DNA of 64,000 nucleotides from Hymenobacter edaphi (GTDB taxonomy: Bacteria > Bacteroidota > Bacteroidia > Cytophagales > Hymenobacteraceae). Made by a program: the position numbers and the translations under genes. This document shows positions 32,957-43,178 of this stretch, in pieces; within the stretch, counting starts at the first letter, position 1; the number at the start of each line of letters is the position of its first letter. The stretch lies in contig NZ_QHKM01000013.1 of the NCBI RefSeq assembly GCF_003258365.1, positions 1 through 64,000 on the forward strand, read 5' to 3'. Below the pieces are notes generated by a model. It did no database searches. It was not told the origin of the DNA and saw nothing but the letters and a program-made list of their open reading frames with translations.

Positions 32957-34323
32957 TGCAGAGCAGCCGGCTGCAGCGCTACCTCCACGCCTACACCCCA
33001 GCTGCCCCGCTGGCTACGTTCCGGATGGCCTTTGGCCTACTGGTTCTGGCCAGCGTGGTGCGTTTCTGGGCCAAGGGTTGGATAGACGAGCTCTACCTGC
33101 AGCCCAAGTTCTTCTTCCCGTATTATGGGTTCGAGTGGGTGCGGCCCCTGGGCGTCTACACCTACGGGCTGTTTGCTTTCTGCGGGCTGTGCGCCTTGCT
33201 GGTAACCCTGGGCTACCGGTACCGCGCAGCTTCCCTGGGCTTGTTTCTGAGCTTCACCTACATCGAGCTCATGGACAAAAGCACTTACCTGAACCACTAC
33301 TATTTCGTGAGTCTGGCGGCGCTACTGCTAGCCCTGCTGCCCGCCGGGCGCTACTTTGCCCTCGACACGCACCGGCACCCCGCTCGCTGGCGCAGCGAGG
33401 TGCCGCGCTGGACGGTAGACGCGCTGCGCCTGCTCATGGGCATCGTCTACGTGTACGCGGGTCTGGCCAAGCTCAACTCCGACTGGCTGGTGGAAGCCAT
33501 GCCGCTGCGCATCTGGCTGCCGGCCAAAAACGACTTGCCGCTGATTGGTCCGTTGCTGGGGCAGGTATGGGTGGCGTATGCCTTCAGCTGGTTTGGGGCC
33601 GTGTATGATTTGACGGTGCCCTTCTTTTTGCTTTACCGCCGCACCCGGCCCTGGGCCTACGTTACCGTGGTGGTGTTTCACGTGCTGACGGCGGTGCTCT
33701 TTCCCATCGGCATGTTTCCCTACGTGATGATGGTCGCGGCACTGGTGTTCTTTCCGGGCGCGTGGCACGAGCGGGTGCTGCAGCGGTTGCGCGGGCTGCT
33801 GCGCTCGTCCCCCACGGCCCCCTTTTCCCCCACGCCGTTGCGCTACGGCCCGGCCCGCCGGCAGCTGCTGCTGCTGACCCTGGGTGTGTTCTTTGCCGTG
33901 CAGCTGGTCTTGCCTTTCCGCTACCTACTCTACCCCCACGAGCTGTTCTGGACCGAGGAAGGCTACCGCTTTTCTTGGCGGGTGATGCTGATGGAGAAAA
34001 TGGGCTACGTGCAGTTCAAGGTCGTGGACGGGGCGACGGGCCGCATCCGGCAGGTGGACAACCGCGCGCACCTGAGCGTGCTGCAGGAAAAGATGATGAG
34101 CACCCAGCCCGACATGCTGGTGCAGTTCGCCCATTACCTGCGCGACTACTACGCCGGGCAGGGGGTGCAGCGCCCCCAAGTATACGCCGACGCTTACGTG
34201 AGCTTGAATGGGCGGCTGGGCAAAAGCTTTATCGACCCCACCGTGGACCTGGCCCGCGTCAAAGACGACTTGCAGCCCAAGCCCTGGATTTTACCTTTTG
34301 ACGATGAAATCACCGGTTTATAG
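32956..34323 (+). CDS. HTTM-domain membrane protein (vitamin K-dependent carboxylase-like)
   Basis: The 455-residue protein has multiple membrane helices and the HTTM fold shared with vitamin K-dependent gamma-glutamyl carboxylases. FTYIELMDKSTYLNHYYFVSLAALLLALLPA corresponds to the region holding the carboxylase catalytic lysine (DKxxxLNHxYF). A soluble beta-rich part follows TM helices after residue 330. It overlaps the preceding imelysin and the following TonB receptor, so it is translated as part of the iron operon. The substrate is unknown; the imelysin and DUF4856 lipoproteins are candidates by location. Confidence 0.85.
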   Translation: MQSSRLQRYLHAYTPAAPLATFRMAFGLLVLASVVRFWAKGWIDELYLQPKFFFPYYGFEWVRPLGVYTYGLFAFCGLCALLVTLGYRYRAASLGLFLSFTYIELMDKSTYLNHYYFVSLAALLLALLPAGRYFALDTHRHPARWRSEVPRWTVDALRLLMGIVYVYAGLAKLNSDWLVEAMPLRIWLPAKNDLPLIGPLLGQVWVAYAFSWFGAVYDLTVPFFLLYRRTRPWAYVTVVVFHVLTAVLFPIGMFPYVMMVAALVFFPGAWHERVLQRLRGLLRSSPTAPFSPTPLRYGPARRQLLLLTLGVFFAVQLVLPFRYLLYPHELFWTEEGYRFSWRVMLMEKMGYVQFKVVDGATGRIRQVDNRAHLSVLQEKMMSTQPDMLVQFAHYLRDYYAGQGVQRPQVYADAYVSLNGRLGKSFIDPTVDLARVKDDLQPKPWILPFDDEITGL

Positions 34324-36781
34324 CGCCGTCCTGGCCGTAAGTGTGCTGTCCGGCTTTTCCGCCATCGCCCAGCAAGTGAGCCTGCAGGGCCGCGTTCGCG
34401 AAGCCAGCACCAACGCGCCCGTGGTGGGCTGCGAGGTGTACGTACGCGGCTCCCGCCTGATTGCCCGCACCGACTCGGCCGGCCTTTTTACCTTGACCAA
34501 GGTCGCGCCCGGCCGGCAGCAGCTGCAGCTTTCCTCCATCGGCCACGAACCCTTCAAAGCTATAGTTGAAGTGACAGCGGAAAGCAGCGTACAGGAGTTC
34601 ACGCTGACCCGCCGGGAGCGGCAGCTGCAGGAAGTGGTGGTGGCGGCCCCCCAGTCGCGCTTTGGCCCCCAGCGCCTGCGCGAGGTGGAAGGCACGGCCA
34701 TTTTTGCGGCCAAGAAAACCGAGGTCATCGTGCCCGACAACCTAGTGGCCAACCTGGCTACTAACAACGCCCGGCAGGTGTACTCGCGGGTGGCCGGGCT
34801 CAACATCTGGGAAAGCGACCAGGGCGGCCTGCAGCTGAGCATCGGCGGCCGCGGCCTGGACCCCAACCGCACCAGCAACTTTAACGTGCGGCAAAACAAT
34901 TACGACATCTCGGCCGACGCGCTGGGCTACCCCGAGAGCTACTACACCCCGCCCATTGAAGCCGTCAAGCGCATCCAACTCGTGCGCGGGGCGGCTTCGC
35001 TGCAATACGGCACCCAGTTCGGCGGCCTGCTCAACTTCGAGTTGCGCACGCCCGAACCCGACAAGACCGTGGCGGTGGTGTCGCGGCAGACGGCGGGCTC
35101 CTTTGGCTTTTTCAACTCATTTAACAGCGTGAGCGGCACCGTGAAGAAGCTCAGCTACTACGCCTTTGCCCAGTACAAGCGCGGGGACGGCTGGCGGCCC
35201 AACTCGGGGTTTGCCAGCAAAACGGCCTACGCCGACCTGCGCTACCAGTTCACCGAGAACTTCAAGATCGGTGCCCAGTTCACGCACATGGACTATTTGG
35301 CCCAGCAGCCGGGGGGGCTGAGCGACCGGCAGTTTGCCGACAACCCGCGGCAGAGCAACCGGGCGCGCAACTGGTTTGCCGTCGATTGGAACCTGTTTAA
35401 TCTTTCGGCGGACTGGAAGCTGAGCCCGCGCTCCAACCTGAATTTGACCACGTTCGGGCTGCTGGCTTCGCGCGACGCCCTGGGCTTTCGCACCAACTTT
35501 GTGGAGCGCCCCGATGCCGACACCCAGCAGCGCGAGCTCATCACTGGCGACTTCCGCAACGCGGGTGCGGAAGCTCGCTTTCTGACCCGCTACGGCTTAA
35601 GCAACACCCGCAGCGGCGTATTGCTGGTGGGCACCCGCCTCTACCGCGGCGACAACCACAGCCTCCAGGGTGCCGGCCCGGCCGGCCGCCGGGCGGAGTT
35701 TCGCTTCGAGGAGCCGGGGGCAGGGTTGAACGCCCCATCGGCCTCGTCGGACTACCGCTTTCCCAACTACAACGCGGCCGCCTTCGCCGAGAACATCTTC
35801 TATTTCGGGGAGCGTTTTTCGCTTACCCCCGGTCTGCGCCTGGAGTACATCCGTACCCGTGCGGACGGCTCCTACCAGACCGTGTCGCGGGACTTAGCCG
35901 GCAACATCACCGCCGTGCAAACCACGGCCGAGCAGCGCACGAGCACGCGCTCCTTTGTCATCGGGGGGTTGGGAGCTTCCTACAAGCCGGTGGAGCAGCG
36001 CGAGTTCTACGCCAACGCCACGCAGAACTACCGCTCCATCACTTTCGGCGACATGCAGATCGTCAACAACTCGCTCGTCATCAACCCCAACCTGCAAGAC
36101 GAACGCGGTTACTCGGCGGACCTGGGGCTGCGCGGCGAGCAGGGCCAGTGGCTGACCTACGACGTGAGCTTGTTTGCCCTGGCCTACAACAACCGCATCG
36201 GCGAAATCGGCACCTACGACCGGTTTGACCGCCCGTTTCGCTACCGCGACAACATCGGCCGGGCCCTGATTCTGGGCGTAGAGTCGTATGCCGAGGCCGA
36301 CGTGCTGCAGGTGCTGCGCCCGAGCGCCGAACCGGGCCGCTGGCGCTGGTCCGCCTTCGGCAACGTGTCGCTGATACGCAGCCGCTACACGCAGAGCAAG
36401 AATCAAGAAGTGGTGGGCAAGCAAGTGGAGTTTGTGCCCAACGTCAATCTGAAAGCCGGAATGCAAAGCGGCTTTGGGCCCTTGAAAGCATCCGTACAGT
36501 TCACTTACTTATCCGACCAGTTTTCGGAGGCCACCAACGCCCCCAACAGCCCGAACGACGCCCGCCCGGACCCCAGCCTGGCAGTCATTGGACGAATACC
36601 AGCCTACCAGATACTCGATGCGTCCGTGTCGTGGGAGCGGCGCTGGCTCAAGCTGGAAGGCAGCGTGAACAACCTGGCCAACACCCGCTACTTCACCCGC
36701 CGCGCCACGGGCTACCCCGGGCCCGGCATCCTGCCCTCGGACGGGCGTAGCTTCTTTGTGACCGCCGCCGTAAAGTGGTAG
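34304..36781 (+). CDS. TonB-dependent receptor with carboxypeptidase-like N-domain
   Basis: The ATG at 34304 overlaps the HTTM gene by 20 bp and gives 825 residues with a signal peptide ending FSAIAQ. A carboxypeptidase-regulatory-like beta domain (VSLQGRVREASTNAPVVGCEVYVRG, about 25-110) precedes the plug (IFAAKKTEVIVPDNL, VYSRVAGLNIWESDQGGLQLSIGGRGLDPNRTSNFNVRQN, VQLVRG-like IQLVRGAASLQYGTQFGGLLNF) and a 22-strand barrel. The plug resembles FecA-type siderophore receptors. It is the outer-membrane importer of the operon, most likely for iron chelates. Confidence 0.9.
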   Translation: MKSPVYSAVLAVSVLSGFSAIAQQVSLQGRVREASTNAPVVGCEVYVRGSRLIARTDSAGLFTLTKVAPGRQQLQLSSIGHEPFKAIVEVTAESSVQEFTLTRRERQLQEVVVAAPQSRFGPQRLREVEGTAIFAAKKTEVIVPDNLVANLATNNARQVYSRVAGLNIWESDQGGLQLSIGGRGLDPNRTSNFNVRQNNYDISADALGYPESYYTPPIEAVKRIQLVRGAASLQYGTQFGGLLNFELRTPEPDKTVAVVSRQTAGSFGFFNSFNSVSGTVKKLSYYAFAQYKRGDGWRPNSGFASKTAYADLRYQFTENFKIGAQFTHMDYLAQQPGGLSDRQFADNPRQSNRARNWFAVDWNLFNLSADWKLSPRSNLNLTTFGLLASRDALGFRTNFVERPDADTQQRELITGDFRNAGAEARFLTRYGLSNTRSGVLLVGTRLYRGDNHSLQGAGPAGRRAEFRFEEPGAGLNAPSASSDYRFPNYNAAAFAENIFYFGERFSLTPGLRLEYIRTRADGSYQTVSRDLAGNITAVQTTAEQRTSTRSFVIGGLGASYKPVEQREFYANATQNYRSITFGDMQIVNNSLVINPNLQDERGYSADLGLRGEQGQWLTYDVSLFALAYNNRIGEIGTYDRFDRPFRYRDNIGRALILGVESYAEADVLQVLRPSAEPGRWRWSAFGNVSLIRSRYTQSKNQEVVGKQVEFVPNVNLKAGMQSGFGPLKASVQFTYLSDQFSEATNAPNSPNDARPDPSLAVIGRIPAYQILDASVSWERRWLKLEGSVNNLANTRYFTRRATGYPGPGILPSDGRSFFVTAAVKW

Positions 36782-36786
36782 CTGGG

Positions 36787-36794
36787 TACCTTTG
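36787..36794 (+). promoter_or_regulatory. promoter -7 element (TACCTTTG)
   Basis: This exact TAnnTTTG match begins 5 bp after the receptor stop and lies 21 bp before the ATG at 36816, so the following broken gene once had its own promoter. Confidence 0.55.
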
Positions 36795-36815
36795 CCGGTG
36801 CTTGCCCCTGCCCGC

Positions 36816-37556
36816 ATGTCTTCTCCGCTCGCCCCCCTTGAGTCCATGCTGCGCTCCTGGCCCCTGCTGCGCAGCCACTTCCGCGGCCGCGACTACTTGC
36901 CGGAACCGGAACTGCGGGCGTTTGTAGCCGCGGCCGTGCCCGGCGTGCCGACCGCCGCGTGGCCCGTGGTGCTGCAGGGACTTGTGCGCAGCCAGCTGCT
37001 GCACGAAACAGTGCCGGGCGTGCTGGCCTTTGAGGCAGACCCGTACGTGTCGGCGGGCAAGCCCGTGCTGGCACCCGCTTGGATAGCCCTGTGGCAGCAC
37101 TTGCAGGCGCGCCTAGCGCTGCCGCTGGGTTGCCTGTGGTCCACCCGGTGGCTACGCCCGTATTTTCCGGATGCGGCGCCGTTGCTGGTCGTGGACGTGA
37201 ACTGAGCCGAGTTAGATGCGGCTACCCATCTGCTGGCTGCCCTTACGGAACCGGACCTTGGGGTACATCCCGCCGAAAAACCAACCAATAGCGAGCAGGA
37301 TACCGTGGTGCTGCGGCCGGCCCTGCGCGCTTCGCCCGTTCGGCTCGTGCAGGGTTTACCCACGGCCCGCCTGGAAAAGATGCTGGTAGATGCCACGCAA
37401 CTGCCGCAACTGGCCACCACGGTGACGGACATGGCTTTGCGCGGGATGCTGCGCTGCGCGGGCAGAACTCAAGCCAACCGCCACGTGCTGCTGCAGTACG
37501 CGGCCCGGCGAGACGCCTCGGCGCGCTGGGAAGCGCTCTTGGCGGCGGTAGGATGA
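36816..37556 (+). pseudogene. DUF6577-like (AbiEi-type) gene broken by a single TGA
   Basis: From ATG 36816 the frame runs 129 codons to TGA 37203-37205 (LLVVDVN, stop). It continues in the same frame to 37556 (AELDAATHLLAAL... RLVQGLPTARLEKMLVDATQL... VLLQYAARR). Read through, the protein has about 246 residues and matches DUF6577-type proteins in length and order: an N-terminal winged helix, LGCLWSTRWLRPYFP, then LEKMLVD. As I recall, these are often paired with AbiEii-type nucleotidyltransferase toxins; none lies next to it. A true nonsense mutation is the simplest reading; a base-calling error cannot be excluded. Confidence 0.7.
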
Positions 37557-37686
37557 TTCTTTCGGCGTGACGTGTTTACTTCTAGGCTGCTTGGCATTGC
37601 CCCTGCGCAAGATCCAGCGCCAGCGCTATGCTACGTCGTGCAGCTAGGTCCGAAAACTTGGTTGGGCCTGGCTGGCGTTTGGCCGG

Positions 37687-38493
37687 TTAACGCGGCCGCC
37701 ACACCATGGTCAGGCCGGTGGCGCCCGGATAAAGCAGGGGCATCACGCTGTATTTGCCGGGCAGCGGCTTGCGGCCCCAGCGGTTGCGGTGCGAAAGGTA
37801 GCCCAAGTGCGCCGAGAGGATGCCCAAGCCCGCGCCGGCAAACACGTCGGATTGCCAGTGGCGGTTGTTGAGCATGCGCATAACGCCGACCCCGGTAGCA
37901 ATGGTATAGGCCCCGATGCCGTACCACTGGCTTTGGTCGCGGAACTCGGTGTGCACGATGCTGGCGGCTAGAAACGCCTGGGCGGCATGCCCCGAAGGAA
38001 ACGCGTTGCGCGTCGAGCCGTCGGGCCGCAGCACCTTGGTCGTGTTCTTGACCACGTAGGTGGTCACGCCGAATATTGCCTCCGACTTCAGAATCACCAG
38101 CAGGGTGTTGAGCCGGTCGTTGCGGCCCTCCACGCCGGCCAGCTCCACCAAGGCCAGTTCGGCGTACGGGGCGAAGATGAGGTAATCGTCAATTTTGGTG
38201 CGGAAGTTCGGGAACTGCCGCTGAATGTCGCGGTGCGCGTCGTAGCTGCTGTAGAATCCGTTACCGTTAATGGTGCTGGCCCCGTAGCCGATGAGCAGCG
38301 CCGGCACGATGGTGGCTTTCACCAGTTTGCCCTGGTACCAAGGCTTTTTCTGGGCAAGAGAAAGCCCGGCGGGATTCTCGTACTTCTTAAGCGTGGAGTC
38401 GGGCGAGGTTGCGGGCGACGCCAGCGGAATCTGCGCGAGGACGGCCCCAGAGCTGAGCCAAAGCGTCAGCAGTAGAGAGGAAAAAATACGCAT
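37687..38493 (-). CDS. PAP2-family membrane phosphatase
   Basis: The ATG at 38493 gives 268 residues with a signal peptide ending GAVLAQ. The phosphatase motifs are in order: KNTTKVLRPDG (KxxxxxxRP), AFPSGHAAQAF (PSGH) and RMLNNRHWQSDVFAGAGLG (SRxxxxxHxxxD-like). Such enzymes remove phosphate from lipids such as undecaprenyl pyrophosphate or phosphatidic acid in the envelope. It has its own promoter element at 38558-38565 on the minus strand. It is oriented against the genes on both sides. Confidence 0.85.
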   Translation of the reverse strand: MRIFSSLLLTLWLSSGAVLAQIPLASPATSPDSTLKKYENPAGLSLAQKKPWYQGKLVKATIVPALLIGYGASTINGNGFYSSYDAHRDIQRQFPNFRTKIDDYLIFAPYAELALVELAGVEGRNDRLNTLLVILKSEAIFGVTTYVVKNTTKVLRPDGSTRNAFPSGHAAQAFLAASIVHTEFRDQSQWYGIGAYTIATGVGVMRMLNNRHWQSDVFAGAGLGILSAHLGYLSHRNRWGRKPLPGKYSVMPLLYPGATGLTMVWRPR

Positions 38494-38557
38494 AACGGCC
38501 GGTTGGTACCGGATAGGTGCGCCCCGATGGGGCGCTACAGAGGATGAAACGTTCCGC

Positions 38558-38565
38558 CAAAGGTA
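38558..38565 (-). promoter_or_regulatory. promoter -7 element of the PAP2 gene
   Basis: CAAAGGTA on the plus strand reads TACCTTTG on the minus strand, an exact TAnnTTTG, 64 bp upstream of the PAP2 start. Confidence 0.5.
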
Positions 38566-38658
38566 CGCGGTGCAACAGAGTACAGCGAAGAGCGCATCCG
38601 GTGAATCGTATCTGGAAAAGTGTGTTTCTTTATTCCGCATCCCAGCACCGTTACTGTT

Positions 38659-39027
38659 ATGCAGACGCTGTTTCTCCCCGTACGCTTGCGGCCCTATTAC
38701 CAGCAAGAACTAAGCGCGGCTCGCGCCGCTTACGACCGCCGCGATGCTGCTGGGGCATTCCGCCACCTCGAACGCGCCCACGTCCTTGGACAGCGCTGGG
38801 CCCTGCCGCATACGCACACCCATCTGCTCATGCTGCGCCACGGTTGGCGCACCGGCGACCGGCGCGAAATCCTGGGGCAGCTGCCGCGCATTGTGTTCGG
38901 GTTCTTCATGTCCTTATTTGGCCGCGTGCCCACCGGCAACACCGGCGGCGCCAACGTCTCGCCCGAGCAGCCCATGCCCATCCCGGCCGATTTGCAAGCA
39001 CTCTTAGCGGAAGCTTCGTCGCGGTAG
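38659..39027 (+). CDS. DUF3703-family protein
   Basis: The ATG at 38659 gives 122 residues. The sequence [65 protein letters not shown] is characteristic of DUF3703, a family often found near metal-resistance genes. The conserved His residues ([20 protein letters not shown]) could bind metal. The exact function is unknown. It is divergent from the PAP2 gene and precedes the arsenic operon. Confidence 0.78.
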   Translation: MQTLFLPVRLRPYYQQELSAARAAYDRRDAAGAFRHLERAHVLGQRWALPHTHTHLLMLRHGWRTGDRREILGQLPRIVFGFFMSLFGRVPTGNTGGANVSPEQPMPIPADLQALLAEASSR

Positions 39028-39190
39028 CGATGATTCCGCACCATGCTATTTCCGAAAGCCAGGGGTGACGCCGGTGAACGGCACCGGGGCCGCCGGCTGC
39101 GCAAACAGCGGCGCACTGCAAATCAGCGTAAGCAGCGACAACAGGCAGATTTTCAGAGCATCGAGGGGACGGTCAACGATAAAAGGAATC

Positions 39191-39235
39191 TATGTCGCAA
39201 ACTTACGTCATTTAATGTCGTATATTTGCAACATA
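39191..39235. promoter_or_regulatory. ars promoter with inverted repeat
   Basis: TATGTCGCAAA (39191-39201) and TTTGCAACATA (39225-39235) form an inverted repeat with one mismatch. The right arm overlaps an exact TAnnTTTG element TATATTTG (39221-39228), 22 bp before the arsR start. Binding of ArsR here would block the promoter and be relieved by arsenite. Confidence 0.6.
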
Positions 39236-39250
39236 CTTCAAAGCCTTGCC

Positions 39251-39601
39251 ATGACCTACGCCAAAACCGCCGCTTTCACCCACGAGCAACAGCAGCTGGC
39301 CCGGGTGGCCAAAGCCCTGGCGCACCCGGCCCGGGTGGCCATTATCCAGTTTCTGGCCTCCAAGCAAACCTGCATCTCCGGCGACATTGCCGCGGAGCTA
39401 CCTCTCTCGCGCACCACCGTTTCGCAGCACCTGCAGGAGCTAAAGGCCCTGGACCTGATTCGCGGCGAGATTGACGGGCTCACGGTGTGCTACTGCCTTA
39501 ACACCGAGTTGTTGCAGCGGGTGCACCAGCAGTTCACCGCCTTTTTCATCGAAGCCACCACCAGCCCGGCCTGCGGACCGGCCGATGCGTGCGGTTGCTA
39601 A
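39251..39601 (+). CDS. arsR: ArsR/SmtB-family arsenic-type regulator
   Basis: The ATG at 39251 gives 116 residues; earlier in-frame ATGs lie within the promoter. The winged helix is [55 protein letters not shown]. The Cys in [10 protein letters not shown] and the C-terminal CGPADACGC are possible arsenite ligands, in a pattern common for ArsR next to DUF6428 genes in Bacteroidota. It probably represses its own operon through the inverted repeat upstream. Confidence 0.9.
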   Translation: MTYAKTAAFTHEQQQLARVAKALAHPARVAIIQFLASKQTCISGDIAAELPLSRTTVSQHLQELKALDLIRGEIDGLTVCYCLNTELLQRVHQQFTAFFIEATTSPACGPADACGC

Positions 39602-39630
39602 TCCTTCATCTAACCCCAACCTTTCTGACT

Positions 39631-40095
39631 ATGAAAATCTCCGAAATGAAGCAGACCCTCGCAGGTCTCGAAGCCGTCAATTTCCGCCTGCCTTCGGGCG
39701 ACTACCTGCCGTCGCACTTCCACGTGACGGAAGTGGGCCTGGTGAGCAAGCACTTCATTGACTGCGGCGGCGTGGAGCGCCGCGAGACCGTGGCCAACTT
39801 CCAACTGTGGGAAGCCGGCGACTACGACCACCGCCTGGCGCCGCAGAAGTTCCTGCACATCCTCAACCTGTCGGAGAAGATTCTCGGCGGCGAGGACCTG
39901 GATATTGAAGTGGAGTACCAGCAGGCGACCATCGGCAAGTTCGGCCTGGCCTTCGACGGCAGCGACTTCGTGCTGACGCAGAAGCAGACGGCTTGCCTGG
40001 CCCAGGATGCCTGCGGCATTCCCGATGCCCAGCAGTTCGCCCTGCCGCAGCTGCAAGCGGCTTCGTGCTGCACGCCCGGCGGCGGGTGCTGCTAA
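39631..40095 (+). CDS. DUF6428-family protein of the ars operon
   Basis: The ATG at 39631, 29 bp after arsR, gives 154 residues. MKISEMKQTLAGLEAVNFRLPSG, HFHVTEVGLVSKHFIDCGG, LWEAGDYDHRLAPQKFLHIL and the Cys-rich end ASCCTPGGGCC match DUF6428 proteins that follow arsR in Bacteroidota. The terminal cysteines suggest arsenite or metal binding. The biochemical role is unknown. Confidence 0.85.
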   Translation: MKISEMKQTLAGLEAVNFRLPSGDYLPSHFHVTEVGLVSKHFIDCGGVERRETVANFQLWEAGDYDHRLAPQKFLHILNLSEKILGGEDLDIEVEYQQATIGKFGLAFDGSDFVLTQKQTACLAQDACGIPDAQQFALPQLQAASCCTPGGGCC

Positions 40096-40170
40096 AGCCT
40101 GTTCAGCGGCGCTGCCCTCCCGGGTGGCGCCGTTTTGCTACCCACCTTTTTATCTCTTCTTTCTCTTCCG

Positions 40171-40944
40171 ATGACCATTGCCTTTTTCTCCGACGTCCAC
40201 GGCAACCTGCCGGCCCTGCAAGCGGTGCTGGCCGATATGGAGCAACGCCGCCCCGACATGATTTTCTGCCTGGGTGATTTGGTGGGCTATGCGCCCTGGC
40301 CCAACGAGGTGGTCAACGAAGTGCGCCGGCGGGGCATTCCGACGCTGGCCGGAAACTACGACCAGGGTATTGGCCTGGCCAGCGAAAACTGCGGCTGCGC
40401 GTACAAGACCGACACCGAGAAAGACCTCGGCGCCCAAAGTATTGCCTTCACCAACCAGGTGGTTGGGCCTGACGAGCGGCGCTACCTGCGCTACCTGCCC
40501 AAGCACATGCGCCTGGATTTCCAGGAAGAGCCCTGCACGCTGAGCCTGCTGATGGTGCATGGCTCGCCGCGCAAAATCAACGAGTACCTGTTCGAGGACC
40601 GGCCCGAGGCCAGCTTCCTGCGCATTTTGGAAGAGGCTAACACCGACATCCTGCTCTTCGGCCACACCCACAAGCCCTACCACCGCACCTTTGCCTACGA
40701 GCACGCGGGCGAAACCCGCTACCGGCACGCGCTCAACATCGGCTCTGTGGGCAAGCCTAAGGACGGCGACCCAAGAGCGGCCTACCAGCTGCTGCACCTG
40801 GACGAAAACACCACGCTCAGCGACCCCCACAGCGTGCGTTCGGAGCTGGTGCGGGTGGCATACGACGTGGAAAAAGCGGCACAGGCCGTGGAGGCCTCGC
40901 CCTTGCCTAACGAATACGCGGACATGCTTCGCAAGGCCTATTAA
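40171..40944 (+). CDS. metallophosphoesterase (YfcE/MPE type)
   Basis: The ATG at 40171 gives 257 residues. The calcineurin-like motifs are all present: FSDVHGN, LGDLVGYAPWP, GNYDQ, VHGSP and GHTHKPY. In arsenic operons of Bacteroidota such phosphoesterases often follow DUF6428; their substrate is not established. No arsenate reductase (ArsC) is seen here, so the phosphoesterase occupies the place where arsC is often found. Confidence 0.85.
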   Translation: MTIAFFSDVHGNLPALQAVLADMEQRRPDMIFCLGDLVGYAPWPNEVVNEVRRRGIPTLAGNYDQGIGLASENCGCAYKTDTEKDLGAQSIAFTNQVVGPDERRYLRYLPKHMRLDFQEEPCTLSLLMVHGSPRKINEYLFEDRPEASFLRILEEANTDILLFGHTHKPYHRTFAYEHAGETRYRHALNIGSVGKPKDGDPRAAYQLLHLDENTTLSDPHSVRSELVRVAYDVEKAAQAVEASPLPNEYADMLRKAY

Positions 40945-40956
40945 CCCCGACTTCCG

Positions 40957-41451
40957 ATGACCATTCAACCCTTAGCGGAAGCGCATTGGCCGGCGGTTAA
41001 GGCCATTTACGAAGCGGGCATTGCCACGGGCAATGCCACGTTTGAAACGCAGGCGCCCGCCTGGGAGGCCTGGGACCGGGCCCACCTGGGCCACAGCCGG
41101 CTGGTGGCGGTGGACGAGGCCGGCACGGTGCGGGGCTGGGCGGCGCTCTCGCCGGTATCGAGCCGCTGCGTGTACGGCGGGGTTGCTGAAATCAGTGTGT
41201 ACATCGCGGCCGAAGTCCGGGGCCAGGGGCTGGGCCGGCAGCTGCTGCAGGCACTGATTGCGGATTCGGAAGCGCACGGCATCTGGACGCTGCAGGCCGG
41301 CACGTTTGAAGAAAACACAGCCAGCATAGCCCTGCACACGCAGGCCGGGTTCCGGGTCATTGGGCACCGCGAACGAATTGGCCAGCACCACGGCGTATGG
41401 CGCAACACGGTGCAGATGGAACGGCGCAGCCCAACCGTCGGCGTCGCTTAA
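40957..41451 (+). CDS. arsN: GNAT acetyltransferase, ArsN-like
   Basis: The 164-residue protein begins 12 bp after the phosphoesterase gene and has GNAT motifs: GVAEISVYIAAEVRGQGLGRQLLQALI (acetyl-CoA-binding RGQGLG) and ENTASIALHTQAGFRVIGHRERIGQHHGVWRNTVQMER. GNAT enzymes of this pattern (ArsN, bar/pat-like) in ars operons acetylate arsinothricin or phosphinothricin. The exact substrate is an inference from context. Confidence 0.8.
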   Translation: MTIQPLAEAHWPAVKAIYEAGIATGNATFETQAPAWEAWDRAHLGHSRLVAVDEAGTVRGWAALSPVSSRCVYGGVAEISVYIAAEVRGQGLGRQLLQALIADSEAHGIWTLQAGTFEENTASIALHTQAGFRVIGHRERIGQHHGVWRNTVQMERRSPTVGVA

Positions 41452-41463
41452 TTATTCCTTGTG

Positions 41464-42573
<1,110 letters not shown>

Positions 42574-42612
42574 CAATGTTTGCTCTCCGCCCCGGGCCCG
42601 TATTTTTCCGCT

Positions 42613-43095
42613 ATGAAACAGCTGCTGCGCCTCCAACTACAGGTCCTCGATGCCCCGTCCGGTGTTACGATGATGCTGCAACGCGGCACCCAGGAGCTGG
42701 TTCCGCCGGTCGCCGCCGCTGCGGGCCAGTTGCTTTTTGAGCTGCAAGCAACGGTATCCTATCCCAAGGACGAAGCGGCGCCCCGCTTAGGTGGGCCCGC
42801 CGTCCACGGCCCGGTGCAGAGGCGCTTCCTCTACGTAAACGCCGGTACGTATGCCGGTCAGGCTGATTCCGGCTGGGCCCGGCGGGCCAAGGTGCCCCTG
42901 CCGGCACTGACCCGGGAACTGGTGGAACAGGCCTTGGCTCGGCCGGACTTGACGCTGCAGGCCCGCATCCTGGGCCGGGCCGGGGATGGTGGGCCGGCGT
43001 GCGCCAGCGTGAAGCTGCTGGATGCGGGGTGGACGCTGGCGCCGGCCTGGCCGGTACCCGCAGCTCAGATTAATCCCGACTTGGCAGTCAAATGA
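42613..43095 (+). CDS. DUF5990-family protein
   Basis: The ATG at 42613 gives 160 residues. LQLQVLDAPSGVTMMLQRG, LFELQATVSYP, GGPAVHGPVQRRFLYVNAGTYAGQADSGWARRAKVPL and LTRELVEQAL match the DUF5990 pattern (long beta strands with an FVYI.. GTYAGQ..S.W.RR motif). The function is unknown. It is the last gene of the ars operon and ends before a strong terminator. Confidence 0.82.
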   Translation: MKQLLRLQLQVLDAPSGVTMMLQRGTQELVPPVAAAAGQLLFELQATVSYPKDEAAPRLGGPAVHGPVQRRFLYVNAGTYAGQADSGWARRAKVPLPALTRELVEQALARPDLTLQARILGRAGDGGPACASVKLLDAGWTLAPAWPVPAAQINPDLAVK

Positions 43096-43102
43096 TACAA
43101 CA

Positions 43103-43137
43103 AAAAAGCGCCGGGCTACGAGAGTCCGGCGCTTTTT
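43103..43137. terminator. bidirectional intrinsic terminator
   Basis: AAAAAGCGCCGG (43103-43114) and CCGGCGCTTTTT (43126-43137) form a 12-bp stem with an 11-base loop and an A-run and T-run on the two sides. It separates the ars operon from the convergent metal genes. Confidence 0.92.
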
Positions 43138-43178
43138 CACATTCCGAGCGGCGGCTGGCCAGCCACTTAGTACTAAGC

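Noticed and set aside
37203-37205. TGA as a selenocysteine or recoded codon
   Set aside because: No selenocysteine insertion structure is evident and the family has no known Sec; a nonsense change or read error is simpler.
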